Part shown: positions 56,131 to 64,000 of the stretch, piece by piece
Layout of the letters: each line of letters starts with the position of its first letter
Numbering within the stretch: position 1 is the stretch's first letter
Source: Pseudacidovorax intermedius
Lineage (GTDB): Bacteria > Pseudomonadota > Gammaproteobacteria > Burkholderiales > Burkholderiaceae_C
Direction: 5' to 3'
DNA length: 64,000 nt
NCBI RefSeq assembly: GCF_001476815.1
Contig: NZ_LDSL01000052.1
Span: forward strand, 1-64,000
The notes under the pieces: generated by a model
Seen by the model: only the letters and a program-made list of their open reading frames with translations
Told to the model about the DNA's origin: nothing
The model's database searches: none
Translations under genes and position numbers: made by a program

Positions 56131-57357
56131 ATGTCCTCCCACTTCGACGCCATCGTCATCGGTGCCGGCGCCGCCGGACTTTTCTGCGCGGCCCAGGCCG
56201 GCCAGCGCGGCCTGCGGGTGCTGCTGATCGACCACGCCGAGCGCGTGGCCGAGAAGATCCGCATCTCCGGCGGCGGCCGCTGCAACTTCACCAACCGCGA
56301 GCTGGACCCGCGCGCACCCCAGCGCCACTACCTGGGCGAGAACCCGCATTTCTGCCGCTCGGCCCTGGCCCGCTACACGCCCGCCGACTTCATCGCGCTG
56401 GTCGACCGCCACGGCATCGCCTGGCACGAGAAGCACAAGGGCCAGCTCTTCTGCGACGGCCCCTCGCAGCAGATCATCGACCTGCTGCTGGCCGAATGCG
56501 CCGACGGCCACGTCGAGCGCTGGCAGCCCTGCGCCGTGCAGTCGGTGGCGTTCGACGCCGAAGCCGGCCGCTACCGCCTGCAGACCGCACGCGGGCCGGT
56601 GGAGGCGCCGCAGCTGGTCGTCGCCACCGGCGGTCTGGCCATCCCGCAGATCGGTGCCACCGACTTCGGCTGGCGCATCGCGGCGCAGTTCGGCCTGCGC
56701 ACCGTCCCCCCGCGGCCTGCGCTGGTGCCGCTGACCTTCGGCGGCCAGGCCTGGGCGCCCTACGCGCAGTTGGCCGGCCTGGCGCTGCCCGTGGCCATCA
56801 GCACCGGCAGCGGCAAGGCGCGCATGCGTTTCGACGAGGACCTGCTGTTCACCCACCGCGGGCTGTCGGGCCCGGCCATCCTGCAGATCTCCAGCTACTG
56901 GCAGCCCGGGACGCCGCTGACGCTGGACTTCGCGCCCGGCACCGACGTGCAGGCGCGCCTCACCGAGGCCAAGCGCGACTCGCGCAAGCGGGTGGCCAAC
57001 GAACTGGCGGCACTGGTGCCCGCGCGCCTGGCCGATGCGTGGACCGCCGAGGATCCCGGCCTGCAGCGCCCCATCAACGAGGCCGCCGACAAGTCGCTGG
57101 CCCGCCTGGCCGAGCGCGTCAGCCGCTGGCCGCTGGTGCCCGACGGTACCGAGGGCTACAAGAAGGCCGAGGTCACGGCCGGCGGGGTGGACACGCGCGA
57201 GCTGTCGTCACAGACGATGGAAGCCGCCCGCCAGCCCGGCCTGTTCTTCATCGGCGAGACGGTGGACGTGACCGGCTGGCTGGGCGGCTACAACTTCCAG
57301 TGGGCCTGGGCCAGCGCCCATGCCTGCGCGCAGGCGCTGCGGGCAGGCACAGCTTGA
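56131..57357 (+). CDS. NAD(P)/FAD-dependent oxidoreductase, HI0933/BaiN family
   Basis: Flavoprotein of 408 aa. N-terminal FAD motif [20 protein letters not shown], then [12 protein letters not shown] (HI0933 signature) near 45-56, and C-terminal [21 protein letters not shown]. Members of this widespread family (BaiN, YhiN) lack well-defined substrates; annotated names such as aminoacetone oxidase are not demonstrated. It starts 136 bases after cobA, without a clear shared terminator, so it may be a separate unit. Confidence 0.88.
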
Positions 57358-57382
57358 AAGCACCGTGCGAACCTGCTACATT
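57354..57382 (+). promoter_or_regulatory. Sigma-70 promoter for rpsU
   Basis: TTGAAA (57354-57359), 17 bases, TACATT (57377-57382). The -35 box overlaps the stop codon of the flavoprotein gene. It gives rpsU a leader of about 105 bases. Confidence 0.65.
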
Positions 57383-57493
57383 AGCCGGCTAACTTTGGCC
57401 TACCCCTCAGCGGGCCGCAGAATCTTTCGAGTTGAGGACCACCGGCCGGGGGCCTCGATCTTCCCTGGTCACATTCAACATCTCTTTGAATCA

Positions 57494-57706
57494 ATGACCA
57501 CCATCCGCGTTAAAGAAAACGAGCCCTTCGACGTCGCGCTGCGCCGTTTCAAGCGCACCATCGAAAAGCTCGGCCTGCTGACCGACCTGCGCGCCCGCGA
57601 GTTCTACGAAAAGCCGACCGCCGAGCGCAAGCGCAAGAAGGCCGCGGCCGTCAAGCGCCACTACAAGCGCGTGCGCAGCATGCAGCTGCCCAAGAAGCTG
57701 TACTGA
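57494..57706 (+). CDS. rpsU: 30S ribosomal protein S21
   Basis: Small basic protein of 70 aa, near the 3' end of 16S rRNA in the 30S subunit. It is recognised by [20 protein letters not shown] and [20 protein letters not shown]. rpsU followed by yqeY is a frequent gene pair before dnaG and rpoD; those are not in this window. ATG at 57494 chosen by homology; the longer upstream frame crosses the promoter. Confidence 0.97.
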
Positions 57707-57760
57707 TCGATCCGCAGGCAACGCCGGCACGTCCTCGACGCCGCCGGTCGCGCATGAAGC

Positions 57761-57798
57761 AAGCCGCGCCGGGGAAACCTGCCGCGGCTTTCGTTTTT
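57761..57798 (+). terminator. Rho-independent terminator after rpsU
   Basis: AAGCCGCG (57761-57768) pairs with CGCGGCTT (57783-57790), then TCGTTTTT. It lies 54 bases past the rpsU stop and lowers transcription into yqeY. Confidence 0.85.
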
Positions 57799-57906
57799 GC
57801 CGTGCGCCGCTAGCCGGCGCGACACCGCCCGAACCACGGGCCCGGGCCGCACGCCACGGGGAGCGCGCCGCCCTCTTCCTCCATTCCCCTGCAGCAAGGA
57901 CGCACC

Positions 57907-58353
57907 ATGAGCCTCAAGGCCCGCATCACCGAAGACATGAAGACCGCCATGCGCGCCAAGGAAGCCGAGCGCCTGGCCACCATCCGCCTGCTGCTGGCTG
58001 CCATGAAGCAGAAGGAAGTGGACGAGCGCATCGAGCTGGACGATGCCGCGGTGGTCGGCGTCATCGACAAGATGATCAAGCAGCGCAAGGACTCGATCAC
58101 CGCCTTCACCCAGGCCGGCCGCACCGAGCTGGCCGACAAGGAGGCCGCCGAGATCGCCGTGCTCGAGGCCTACCTGCCCCAGCGCCTGGACGCCGACGAG
58201 ATCGCTGCCGAAGTGAAGGCCATCGTGGCCGAGCTGGGCGCCAGCGGCCCCGGCGACATGGGCAAGGTGATGGGCGCCGCCAAGCAGCGCTTGGCCGGCA
58301 AGGCCGAGATGGGCCAGGTCAGCGCCGCCGTCAAGGCCGCCCTCGCCGGCTGA
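57907..58353 (+). CDS. yqeY: GatB/YqeY domain protein
   Basis: Helical protein of 148 aa resembling the tail of GatB, with MSLKARITEDMKTAMRAKEA at the N-terminus and PGDMGKVMGAAKQRL near the end. YqeY is thought to bind tRNA, with no proven reaction. AGCAAGGACGCACC precedes the ATG. A Nudix gene follows five bases after the stop. Confidence 0.9.
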   Translation: MSLKARITEDMKTAMRAKEAERLATIRLLLAAMKQKEVDERIELDDAAVVGVIDKMIKQRKDSITAFTQAGRTELADKEAAEIAVLEAYLPQRLDADEIAAEVKAIVAELGASGPGDMGKVMGAAKQRLAGKAEMGQVSAAVKAALAG

Positions 58354-58358
58354 CCGGC

Positions 58359-58823
58359 ATGGACACGCCGGTCGCCGACCCCATCGGCAAGGCCTGCGCC
58401 TGCGTGGTGGACGCGCGCGGCCGGCTGCTGGTCTTCCACCATCCGGGCGACCGCGGCATGCAGCTGGTCAAGGGCACCATCGAGCCCGGGGAATCGCCGG
58501 AGGACGCGGTGCGGCGCGAGCTGCTGGAGGAATCCGGCCTTCACTTCGACGGGCCGCTCGAACCGCTCGGCACGCTGCTGCGGCACTGCGACGCCGGCCA
58601 CGAGGGCAACGACCACACGCACGAGCAGCTGTGGCACCTGTTCCTGATGCGCATCGACGTGCCGCTGCCCGAGCGCTTCGAACACACGGCGCACGGCAGT
58701 CCGGAAGAGGACGGCCTGGTGTTCGACTTCCGCTGGCTGAGCGAGGGCGAGTTGCTGGACGGCTTCACCCTGCCCTATCGGCAGGCCATCGAGCGGGTCT
58801 GGCAGGCACTCGGCAGGAAATAG
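58359..58823 (+). CDS. Nudix hydrolase
   Basis: Hydrolase of 154 aa with a full Nudix box: GTIEPGE then RRELLEESGL near residues 39-61. It differs from the one at 12753-13346 in length and flanks; substrate is unassigned. Close linkage to yqeY (5-base gap) suggests co-transcription. Confidence 0.87.
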   Translation: MDTPVADPIGKACACVVDARGRLLVFHHPGDRGMQLVKGTIEPGESPEDAVRRELLEESGLHFDGPLEPLGTLLRHCDAGHEGNDHTHEQLWHLFLMRIDVPLPERFEHTAHGSPEEDGLVFDFRWLSEGELLDGFTLPYRQAIERVWQALGRK

Positions 58824-58829
58824 CCCACC

Positions 58830-58975
58830 CCGTTTGGCCTTCCTCACTGCGTGTGGCAGTCCAATCCCCCTCGAGGGGCGCATCCGGCGGCCGGGCCAAG
58901 CCCGTTCCGCGGGTGCACTGGCATGGCCTGCGCCGCGGCCCTTCGATCGGAAAAGCGGCACCGGTTTAGTTCCCT
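58830..58975. repeat. Possible dispersed intergenic repeat element
   Basis: This convergent gap reads as a chain of hairpin-forming phrases (CCCCCTCGAGGGG; CGGCCGGGCCAAGCCCGTTCC; GGGTGCACTGGCATGGCCTGCG). Similar-looking intergenic sequence recurs in Comamonadaceae genomes as I recall, but I see only this copy here. No gene or classic terminator lies in the gap. Confidence 0.35.
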
Positions 58976-59023
58976 GCGGGTGGCACTCAGCGCCGTGGAT
59001 CACCGGCATGAACGACGGCCGCC

Positions 59024-59776
59024 TCAGGCGCGCAGCACCATCCAGCCGCCGAGCAGCGCCAGCGCGGCGAAGAAGCAGCGGCGGAACAGCGTCACGGGCA
59101 TGCGCGCCTGCAGCCGCTGTCCCAGCGCCATGCCCAGCCAGGCCGGCGCCAGCATCGCCACCGAGGCCCAGCCGACGTCCGCACCCACCATTCCGGACGA
59201 CCCGCCCAGCCCGATGCCCAGCGCCAGCGTGCAGGTGCTGAACGACAGCCCCATCGCCCGCATCAGCGCTGGTCGATCCAGCCCGAGGCTCTGCAGGTAG
59301 GGCACCACCGGCATCACGAACACGCCGGTGAGCGCCGTGAGCAGGCCGGTCAGCACGCCCACGATGGGGCCGGCGCGGCGCGCCTGCCGCGGCGTCAGCG
59401 TGCCTGCGCGTCCCGCCAGGCCCCAGCCGGCATAGGCGATCAGCGCCAGACCCAGCAGCAGCCCGCCGATGCGGCCGGCTGGCGGCCCCCAGACGGCCAG
59501 CCCGCCCAGCGTGCCGGCGGCTAGGCCGATCTGCAGGCCGGCCGTGCGACGCAGCAGCGCCATGGCCGCGCGCCAGGGGCCGGCCTGCCACAGGTTGGTC
59601 ACCAGCGACGGCAGCACCAGCAGGGCCGCGGCCTGGGCCTGGGGCATCCACAGCGCGAGCAGCGCCATCGACACGGTGGGCAGGCCCAGGCCGAGCAGCC
59701 CCTTGACCGCACCGGCCAGCACGAAGACGCCGGCGGTCAGCGCCCAGGTCGGAAGCGCAGCGGCGTCAACGGCCAT
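59024..59776 (-). CDS. TauE/SafE family membrane transporter
   Basis: Membrane protein of 250 aa, mostly hydrophobic, with GAVKGLLGLGLPTVSMALL near the N-terminus and a repeat version later (GVLTGLLTALTGVFVMPVVP), the two halves typical of TauE/SafE proteins. The family exports sulfite, sulfoacetate or other organic anions; the substrate here cannot be told. Divergent from a LysR regulator across a 277-base gap with a palindrome. Confidence 0.85.
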   Translation of the reverse strand: MAVDAAALPTWALTAGVFVLAGAVKGLLGLGLPTVSMALLALWMPQAQAAALLVLPSLVTNLWQAGPWRAAMALLRRTAGLQIGLAAGTLGGLAVWGPPAGRIGGLLLGLALIAYAGWGLAGRAGTLTPRQARRAGPIVGVLTGLLTALTGVFVMPVVPYLQSLGLDRPALMRAMGLSFSTCTLALGIGLGGSSGMVGADVGWASVAMLAPAWLGMALGQRLQARMPVTLFRRCFFAALALLGGWMVLRA

Positions 59777-59944
59777 GGCGTGCGCCCGGTGGCAGCCCTT
59801 TGTTGGATACGGGGGTGGGCATGGGGTCTTGAGGAAAGCGCAGCAGCTGCGGAAGCCCGCGAGTCTGGCGCCGGCGCTGCGCGGCGCCAATGCGGAAAAG
59901 GCGCAGGCGCCTATGGCCGAAACTGAGCCCTGGCCACCGAAGAG

Positions 59945-59958
59945 AAGCATCGGCCGAT
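59945..59958. promoter_or_regulatory. Palindrome between TauE/SafE and LysR genes
   Basis: GCATCGGCCGATGC is a perfect 14-base palindrome, 96 bases before the lysR start and 169 from the transporter start. It is a plausible operator. The LysR consensus T-N11-A is too loose to confirm it. No gene lies in the gap 59777-60053. Confidence 0.4.
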
Positions 59959-60053
59959 GCACGCCAGAGCCAGGGCGGAATGGACCTGCGCAGATCCAAC
60001 CCACGCTGCCGCGAATCCGCGCGGCGCACCGCCCCGCGTGCTACCTTGCCCCC

Positions 60054-60959
60054 ATGCGATTCGACCTCACCGACCTGCGCCTCTTCATCCACGTGGTGGA
60101 GGCCGGCAGCCTCACGCACGGCGCGACGCGGGCCCACATGACGCTGGCCTCGGCCAGCCAGCGGGTGCGCGGCATGGAGCAGGCGCTGGGCGGTCCGCTG
60201 CTGCAGCGGCATGCGGCCGGCGTCACGCCCACCGAAGCCGGCCGCACGCTGCTGCACCATGCGCGCACGGTTCAGGCGCAGATGCAGTGCCTGTACGGCG
60301 AGATGGCCGAGCACGGCCAGGGCCTGCGCAGCCGGGTGCGCCTGCTGGCCAACACCGCGGCGCTCATGGAGCACCTGCCCGGTCCCCTGGCCGACTTCCT
60401 GGCGGCGCATCCGCAGGTCTCGGTGGACCTGGACGAGCGCGCCAGCACCGACGTGGCCGATGCGGTGCGCGCCGGTCTGGCGGACATCGGCATCGCGTCT
60501 CAACTCGCCGACTTTGGCGGCCTGGCGCACCACGCCTTCCGGCGCGACGACCTCGTCCTGGTGCTGCCGCGTGGCCATGCCCTGGCCCGGCGCCGGCGCG
60601 CCGCGCTGGCGGAACTGGGCGATGCCGAACTGGTGGGCCTGGCCGTCGGCAATCCGCTGCAGGAGCACATCGCCTGCCAGGCGCGCGCGGCGGGCCTGCA
60701 GCCGCGCTACCGGGTGCGGGTGCGCAGCTTCGACGCGGTGTGCCGCATGGCGGCGCAGGGGATCGGCGCCGGCATCGTGCCCCAGACGGCGGCAGCGCGA
60801 TGCGCGCGCGCGATGTCACTCTCGCGCGTGCCTCTGTCCGACGAATGGGCGGGCCGCGAACTGCGGGCCTGCGTGCGCGACGAAGCGGCGCTGCCGCCGC
60901 AGGCGCGGGCACTGCTCGCGCACCTCACGGCCGTGCCTGCGCCGACGCGCGCCGCGTGA
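60054..60959 (+). CDS. LysR-family transcriptional regulator
   Basis: Regulator of 301 aa. The winged helix-turn-helix occupies residues 1-60 (LRLFIHVVEAGSLTHGATRA; LASASQRVRGMEQALGGPLL; GVTPTEAGRTLL), and a substrate-binding-like domain follows (LRSRVRLLANTAALMEHLPG). Divergence from the TauE/SafE gene suggests it controls that gene. Its stop is nine bases from the convergent pmbA stop, leaving no room for a terminator between them. Confidence 0.88.
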   Translation: MRFDLTDLRLFIHVVEAGSLTHGATRAHMTLASASQRVRGMEQALGGPLLQRHAAGVTPTEAGRTLLHHARTVQAQMQCLYGEMAEHGQGLRSRVRLLANTAALMEHLPGPLADFLAAHPQVSVDLDERASTDVADAVRAGLADIGIASQLADFGGLAHHAFRRDDLVLVLPRGHALARRRRAALAELGDAELVGLAVGNPLQEHIACQARAAGLQPRYRVRVRSFDAVCRMAAQGIGAGIVPQTAAARCARAMSLSRVPLSDEWAGRELRACVRDEAALPPQARALLAHLTAVPAPTRAA

Positions 60960-60968
60960 ACCGAATCC

Positions 60969-62339
60969 TCAGGCGCCCGCGACCTTCATGCGGTCGATCA
61001 GCATCGAGCCCACCGTCTTGGCGCCGTAGTTGTAGGCATCGGCGCCCACGGCCTGGATGCCCATCAGCATGGACTGGAGGTTGCCGGCGATGGTGATCTC
61101 CTGCACCGGGAAGGCAATCTGGCCGTTCTCGACCCAGAAGCCGCTGGCGCCGCGCGAATAGTCGCCGGTGACGTAGTTGACGCCCTGGCCCATCAGCTCG
61201 ATCACGAACAGGCCGGTGCCCAGCTTGCGCAGCATGGCGTCCAGGTCGTCGGCCGGATCGGTCAGGCGCGAGCGCAGCGTCAGGTTGTGCGAGCCGCCGG
61301 CGTTACCGGTGGTCTTCATGCCCAGCTTGCGGGCCGAATAGGTCGACAGGAAGTAGCCCTCCAGCCGGCCGGCGTCGACCACGGTGCGCGCCCGGGTCAC
61401 CACGCCTTCGTCGTCGAAGGGCGCGCTGCCCTTGCCGCGCACCACGTGCGGGTCTTCCGTCACGTCGATGTGCGCGGGCAGCACGGCCTTGCCCAGCGAG
61501 TCGAGCAGGAAGGTGCTGCGCCGGTACAGCGCGCCGCCGCTCACGGCCTGCACCAGCCCGCCCAGCAGGCCGGCGGCCAGCGGCGACTCGAACAGCACCG
61601 GGCATTCGGTGGTCTTGATCTTGCGCGACTTCAGGCGGCTGAGGGCACGCTCGGCCGCATAGCGGCCCACGGCCTGCGGCGAGGCCAGCTCGTCCGCCGA
61701 GCGCATGGAGCTGTACCAGGCGTCGCGCTGCATGTCGTCGCCGCGGCCGGCGATGGGCGCGACCGAGATCGAATGGCGCGAGCTGGCATAGCCGCCGCGG
61801 AAGCCATGCGTGTGCGCACTGAAGAAATGGCTCTGCTGGGCCGACACACCCGCGCCTTCGCTGTTGGTGATGCGGCGGTCGGTCGACAGGGCCGCGGCCT
61901 CGCATTCCAGCGCCAGCCGGGCGGCAGCTTCGCTGTCGATGGCCCAGGGGTGGAAGAGGTCGAGCTCGGGATGGTCCTGGGAGATGTCCGCCTCGTCGGG
62001 CAGGCCGCCGACCGGATCCTCGGCCGTGAAGCGCGCGATGTCGTAGGCCGCCTGCACCGTCTGCTGGATGGCGGCCTCGGAGAAGTCGGAGGTGCTGGCA
62101 TTGCCGCGGCGGTTGCCCACGTAGACCGTGACGCCCAGCGACTTGTCGCGGTTGCGCTCCACGTTCTCGAGCTTGCCCTTGCGCACCGAGACGCTCAGCC
62201 CGCAGCCCTCGGACGCCTCCGCGCCGGCGTCGGTGGCACCCAGCTTCTTGGCATGCGCCAGGGCGGTGTCGACCAGGTTCTCGAAGTAGTCTCGGCTGTA
62301 GGCGAAGCCGCTTTCCGCGCGCGAAGTGGTGGTGCTCAT
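60969..62339 (-). CDS. pmbA: TldD/PmbA-family metalloprotease regulator PmbA (TldE)
   Basis: TldE/PmbA of 456 aa, partner of TldD in a zinc protease that matures microcin peptides and CcdA in E. coli. Family regions include VSVRKGKLENVERNRDKSLG, KTTGNAGGSHNLTLRSR and YVTGDYSRGASGFWVENGQI. PmbA lacks the catalytic zinc ligands of TldD; no tldD is in the window. ATG at 62339 chosen; it diverges from darP 61 bases away. Confidence 0.92.
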   Translation of the reverse strand: MSTTTSRAESGFAYSRDYFENLVDTALAHAKKLGATDAGAEASEGCGLSVSVRKGKLENVERNRDKSLGVTVYVGNRRGNASTSDFSEAAIQQTVQAAYDIARFTAEDPVGGLPDEADISQDHPELDLFHPWAIDSEAAARLALECEAAALSTDRRITNSEGAGVSAQQSHFFSAHTHGFRGGYASSRHSISVAPIAGRGDDMQRDAWYSSMRSADELASPQAVGRYAAERALSRLKSRKIKTTECPVLFESPLAAGLLGGLVQAVSGGALYRRSTFLLDSLGKAVLPAHIDVTEDPHVVRGKGSAPFDDEGVVTRARTVVDAGRLEGYFLSTYSARKLGMKTTGNAGGSHNLTLRSRLTDPADDLDAMLRKLGTGLFVIELMGQGVNYVTGDYSRGASGFWVENGQIAFPVQEITIAGNLQSMLMGIQAVGADAYNYGAKTVGSMLIDRMKVAGA

Positions 62340-62400
62340 GTGAGGGACAATGATAGCGACGCGCCCCCGATGGCCGGGCGGCGCACCCAATTCCCCCGCC

Positions 62401-63057
62401 ATGCCCCGCAAACCCAAAAAAGGCTACTTCGTCCGTGGCCAGTTCGTCGCCGAAGGCAGCGAACTCGACATCGAATACAAGCGCGAGCTCAAGGGCGGCA
62501 TCGAGACCAGCAAGACCGACCTCAAGCGCGAGAGCGCCGAGGTGCAGGCGCTGGGCGAGGCCCTGCTCACGCTGCGCGCCGAGGCCCGCGAGCGCCTGCA
62601 GCTGCCCGACCAGCTCACCGAGGCCCTCAAGGACCTCGGCCGCATCACCAACTTCGAAGGCCGCCGCCGCCAGTCGCAGTTCGTCGGCAAGCTGATGCGC
62701 AAGCTGCCCCCCGAGACGCTGGACGCCGTGCGCACCGCCCTCGACGAGCAGGCGCGCGGCCCCGCCCAGGCCACCGCCATGCTGCACGAGGCCGAGCAAT
62801 GGCGCGAGCGCCTGCTGGCCGACGACGATGCCTTGGGCGCCTGGATCGAGACCCACCCCGGCACCGACGCCCAGCAGATGCGCGCCCTGGTGCGCCAGGC
62901 CCGCAAGGACCACCAGGCCGGCAAGCCCGGCGAGGCGCCGCGCCAGGGCAAGGCCTTCCGCGAGCTGTTCCAGCGCATCCGCGAGCAACTGTCGGTGCAC
63001 GGCGACGACGACCACGCCGACCAGGCCTCCGCCCAGGCGCGCGAGGAAGACGCCTGA
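62401..63057 (+). CDS. darP: DarP/YjgA ribosome-associated protein
   Basis: Protein of 218 aa (DUF615), mostly helical and charged, associated with the late 50S subunit in E. coli. Family block: ALTELRGRRRQSQFVGKLMR-type, read as ITNFEGRRRQSQFVGKLMRK near 81-100. The C-terminal acidic tail is HGDDDHADQASAQAREEDA. yjgA and pmbA are neighbours in many Proteobacteria, as here, in divergent orientation. Stop overlaps mog by one base. Confidence 0.9.
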   Translation: MPRKPKKGYFVRGQFVAEGSELDIEYKRELKGGIETSKTDLKRESAEVQALGEALLTLRAEARERLQLPDQLTEALKDLGRITNFEGRRRQSQFVGKLMRKLPPETLDAVRTALDEQARGPAQATAMLHEAEQWRERLLADDDALGAWIETHPGTDAQQMRALVRQARKDHQAGKPGEAPRQGKAFRELFQRIREQLSVHGDDDHADQASAQAREEDA

Positions 63058-63665
63058 TGGACGGCGCCGATTTCGCGCCGGTGAAGATCGGCATCGTCTC
63101 GGTCAGCGACCGGGCCAGCAGCGGCGTCTACGAGGACAAGGGCCTGCCCGCGCTGCAGGACTGGCTGACGCGGGCACTGAAGAACCCCATCGCCTTCGAG
63201 CCGCGCCTGATCCCGGACGAGCAGGACCGCATCAGCGCCACGCTGATCGAGCTGGTGGACGCCGGCTGCAGCCTGGTGCTGACCACCGGCGGCACCGGGC
63301 CCGCGACGCGCGACGTCACGCCCGAGGCCACGCTGGCCGTCGCCCACAAGGAGATGCCCGGCTTCGGCGAGCAGATGCGGCAGATCGGCCTGCGCTTCGT
63401 GCCCACGGCCATCCTGTCGCGCCAGGTCGCGGTGATCCGCGAGCGCAGCCTGATCGTCAACCTGCCCGGCCAGCCCAAGTCCATCGCCGAGACGCTGGAA
63501 GGCCTCAAGGCCGCCGACGGCAGCCAGCTGGTGCCCGGCATCTTCGCGGCCGTGCCCTACTGCATCGACCTGATCGGCGGGCCCTACCTCGAGACGCACG
63601 ATGCGGTCTGCAAGGCCTTCCGGCCCAAGTCGGCGCTGAGGCCGCCGCGCGAATCCCAGGCCTGA
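63057..63665 (+). CDS. mog: Molybdopterin adenylyltransferase
   Basis: Enzyme of 202 aa activating molybdopterin by adenylation before molybdenum insertion, needed by nitrate reductase and other molybdoenzymes. Motifs: IGIVSVSDRASSGVYEDKG (near 11-29), TTGGTGPATRDVTPEAT with catalytic Asp, and VNLPGQPKSIAETL. ATG at 63057 overlaps the darP stop as TGATG. Supplies Moco for nasA. Confidence 0.93.
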   Translation: MDGADFAPVKIGIVSVSDRASSGVYEDKGLPALQDWLTRALKNPIAFEPRLIPDEQDRISATLIELVDAGCSLVLTTGGTGPATRDVTPEATLAVAHKEMPGFGEQMRQIGLRFVPTAILSRQVAVIRERSLIVNLPGQPKSIAETLEGLKAADGSQLVPGIFAAVPYCIDLIGGPYLETHDAVCKAFRPKSALRPPRESQA

Positions 63666-63729
63666 TCCGGCGTGAACGAACGCAGCCTGCTGCGCGTTCA
63701 ACCCTCCCGAGCCGGCCGCCGCCATAAAG

Positions 63730-63765
63730 AACGCCGCGCATCCCTTCCCAGGAATGCGCGGCGTA
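63730..63765. terminator. Hairpin between mog and the CBS-domain gene
   Basis: ACGCCGCGCAT (63731-63741) pairs with ATGCGCGGCGT (63754-63764), loop of 12 bases. It lacks a strong U-run in either direction but lies between convergent genes and probably ends both messages. Confidence 0.6.
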
Positions 63766-63804
63766 TTGCCTCTGCCGCCGTCGCGCGACCTCGCTGCCGG
63801 GGTC

Positions 63805-64000
63805 TCAGAGCGAGGGCTGGTTCTGCGCGTTCTCTTCTTCCGCCGGCCAGTCGCGGATGTAGGCCTTGAGCATCTTGTTCTCGAAGTTCTGGCTGTCCAC
63901 CACGGCCTTGGCCACGTCGTAGAAGCTGATCACGCCCATCAGCATGCGCTTGTCCATGACCGGCATGTAGCGGGCATGGCGCTCCAGCATCATGCGGCGC
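63805..64000 (-). CDS. CBS-domain protein, C-terminal part (cut by the edge)
   Basis: The last 64 codons of a gene that continues past the right edge. The visible part reads RHARYMPVMDKRMLMGVISF then YDVAKAVVD, the second half of a CBS domain with the conserved G(I/V)(I/V)S-x-x-D-(L/V) pattern. CBS pairs bind adenine nucleotides. The rest, including the first CBS motif, is not visible. Confidence 0.85.
   Translation of the reverse strand, partial: RRMMLERHARYMPVMDKRMLMGVISFYDVAKAVVDSQNFENKMLKAYIRDWPAEEENAQNQPSL

Noticed and set aside
57358-57493. A small RNA between the flavoprotein gene and rpsU
   Set aside because: The sequence is explained by the rpsU promoter and leader; no terminator separates it from rpsU.
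1-64000. CRISPR array, insertion sequence or prophage
   Set aside because: I saw no regularly spaced repeats, transposase motifs, integrase, or phage structural genes in any frame.

Overview
The window is a high-GC (roughly two-thirds G+C by eye), gene-dense bacterial chromosome segment. Gene order and protein types point to a betaproteobacterium of the order Burkholderiales, most likely family Comamonadaceae. Evidence includes tpiA-secG-tRNA-Leu-nuoABCDEFGHIJKLMN followed by a DUF2818 gene and a Nudix gene, a fructose PTS built on an EIIA-HPr-EI fusion, NIT-ANTAR-type control of nitrate assimilation, and several branched-chain-type solute-binding proteins. The family assignment is inference. 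I found no insertion sequence, prophage, CRISPR array or rRNA; apart from one tRNA the window is ordinary core and catabolic chromosome.

Layout. 1-282: no gene seen; A+T-richer, with two promoter-like elements reading off the left edge. 283-4971 (minus): five-gene branched-chain amino acid-type ABC transporter, livG-livF-binding protein-livH-livM. 5188-10298 (minus): MarR-regulated tripartite drug efflux operon (marR, outer membrane factor, emrA, emrB) ending in a clear terminator. A palindromic operator separates it from a divergent ABC exporter (10414-12180). 12301-13663: DUF1178, Nudix and DUF2818 genes. 13671-28112 (minus): complete respiratory complex I operon. 28188-30580: tRNA-Leu(GAG), secG, tpiA and a quinone oxidoreductase. 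30661-33488: pnp and rpsO. 33629-36093: an aminotransferase and an orphan Tat-exported binding protein. 36221-36595: small Hsp20. 36686-37528: shikimate dehydrogenase-like gene. 37635-43019 (minus): fructose PTS operon (EIIA-HPr-EI fusion, 1-phosphofructokinase, EIIBC), divergent from fruR (43206-44270) with two matching operators between. tsaD (44212-45270) overlaps fruR tail to tail.

The most instructive locus is 45453-55994 (plus), a nitrate assimilation island: nasR (NIT-ANTAR antiterminator), then a 403-base control region, a nitrate ABC transporter (nasFED-like), an FAD oxidoreductase (nasC-like), nitrate reductase nasA, ybiB/trpD2, and cobA for the siroheme that nitrite reductase needs. 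The control region carries a near-perfect sigma-54 promoter, an NtrC-like site about 110 bases upstream, two short leader hairpins and a long intrinsic terminator. Nitrogen limitation (NtrC/sigma-54) would start transcription, and nitrate sensed by NasR would let it pass the terminator. No nitrite reductase gene is present in the window.

The right end holds a BaiN-type flavoprotein, rpsU with its own promoter and terminator, yqeY, a Nudix hydrolase, a TauE/SafE permease with a divergent LysR regulator, pmbA, darP, a molybdopterin adenylyltransferase (mog), and the 3' part of a CBS-domain gene cut by the edge. Nothing here is convincingly a wholly new system; the best leads are regulatory RNA and operator structures and a few residue anomalies.
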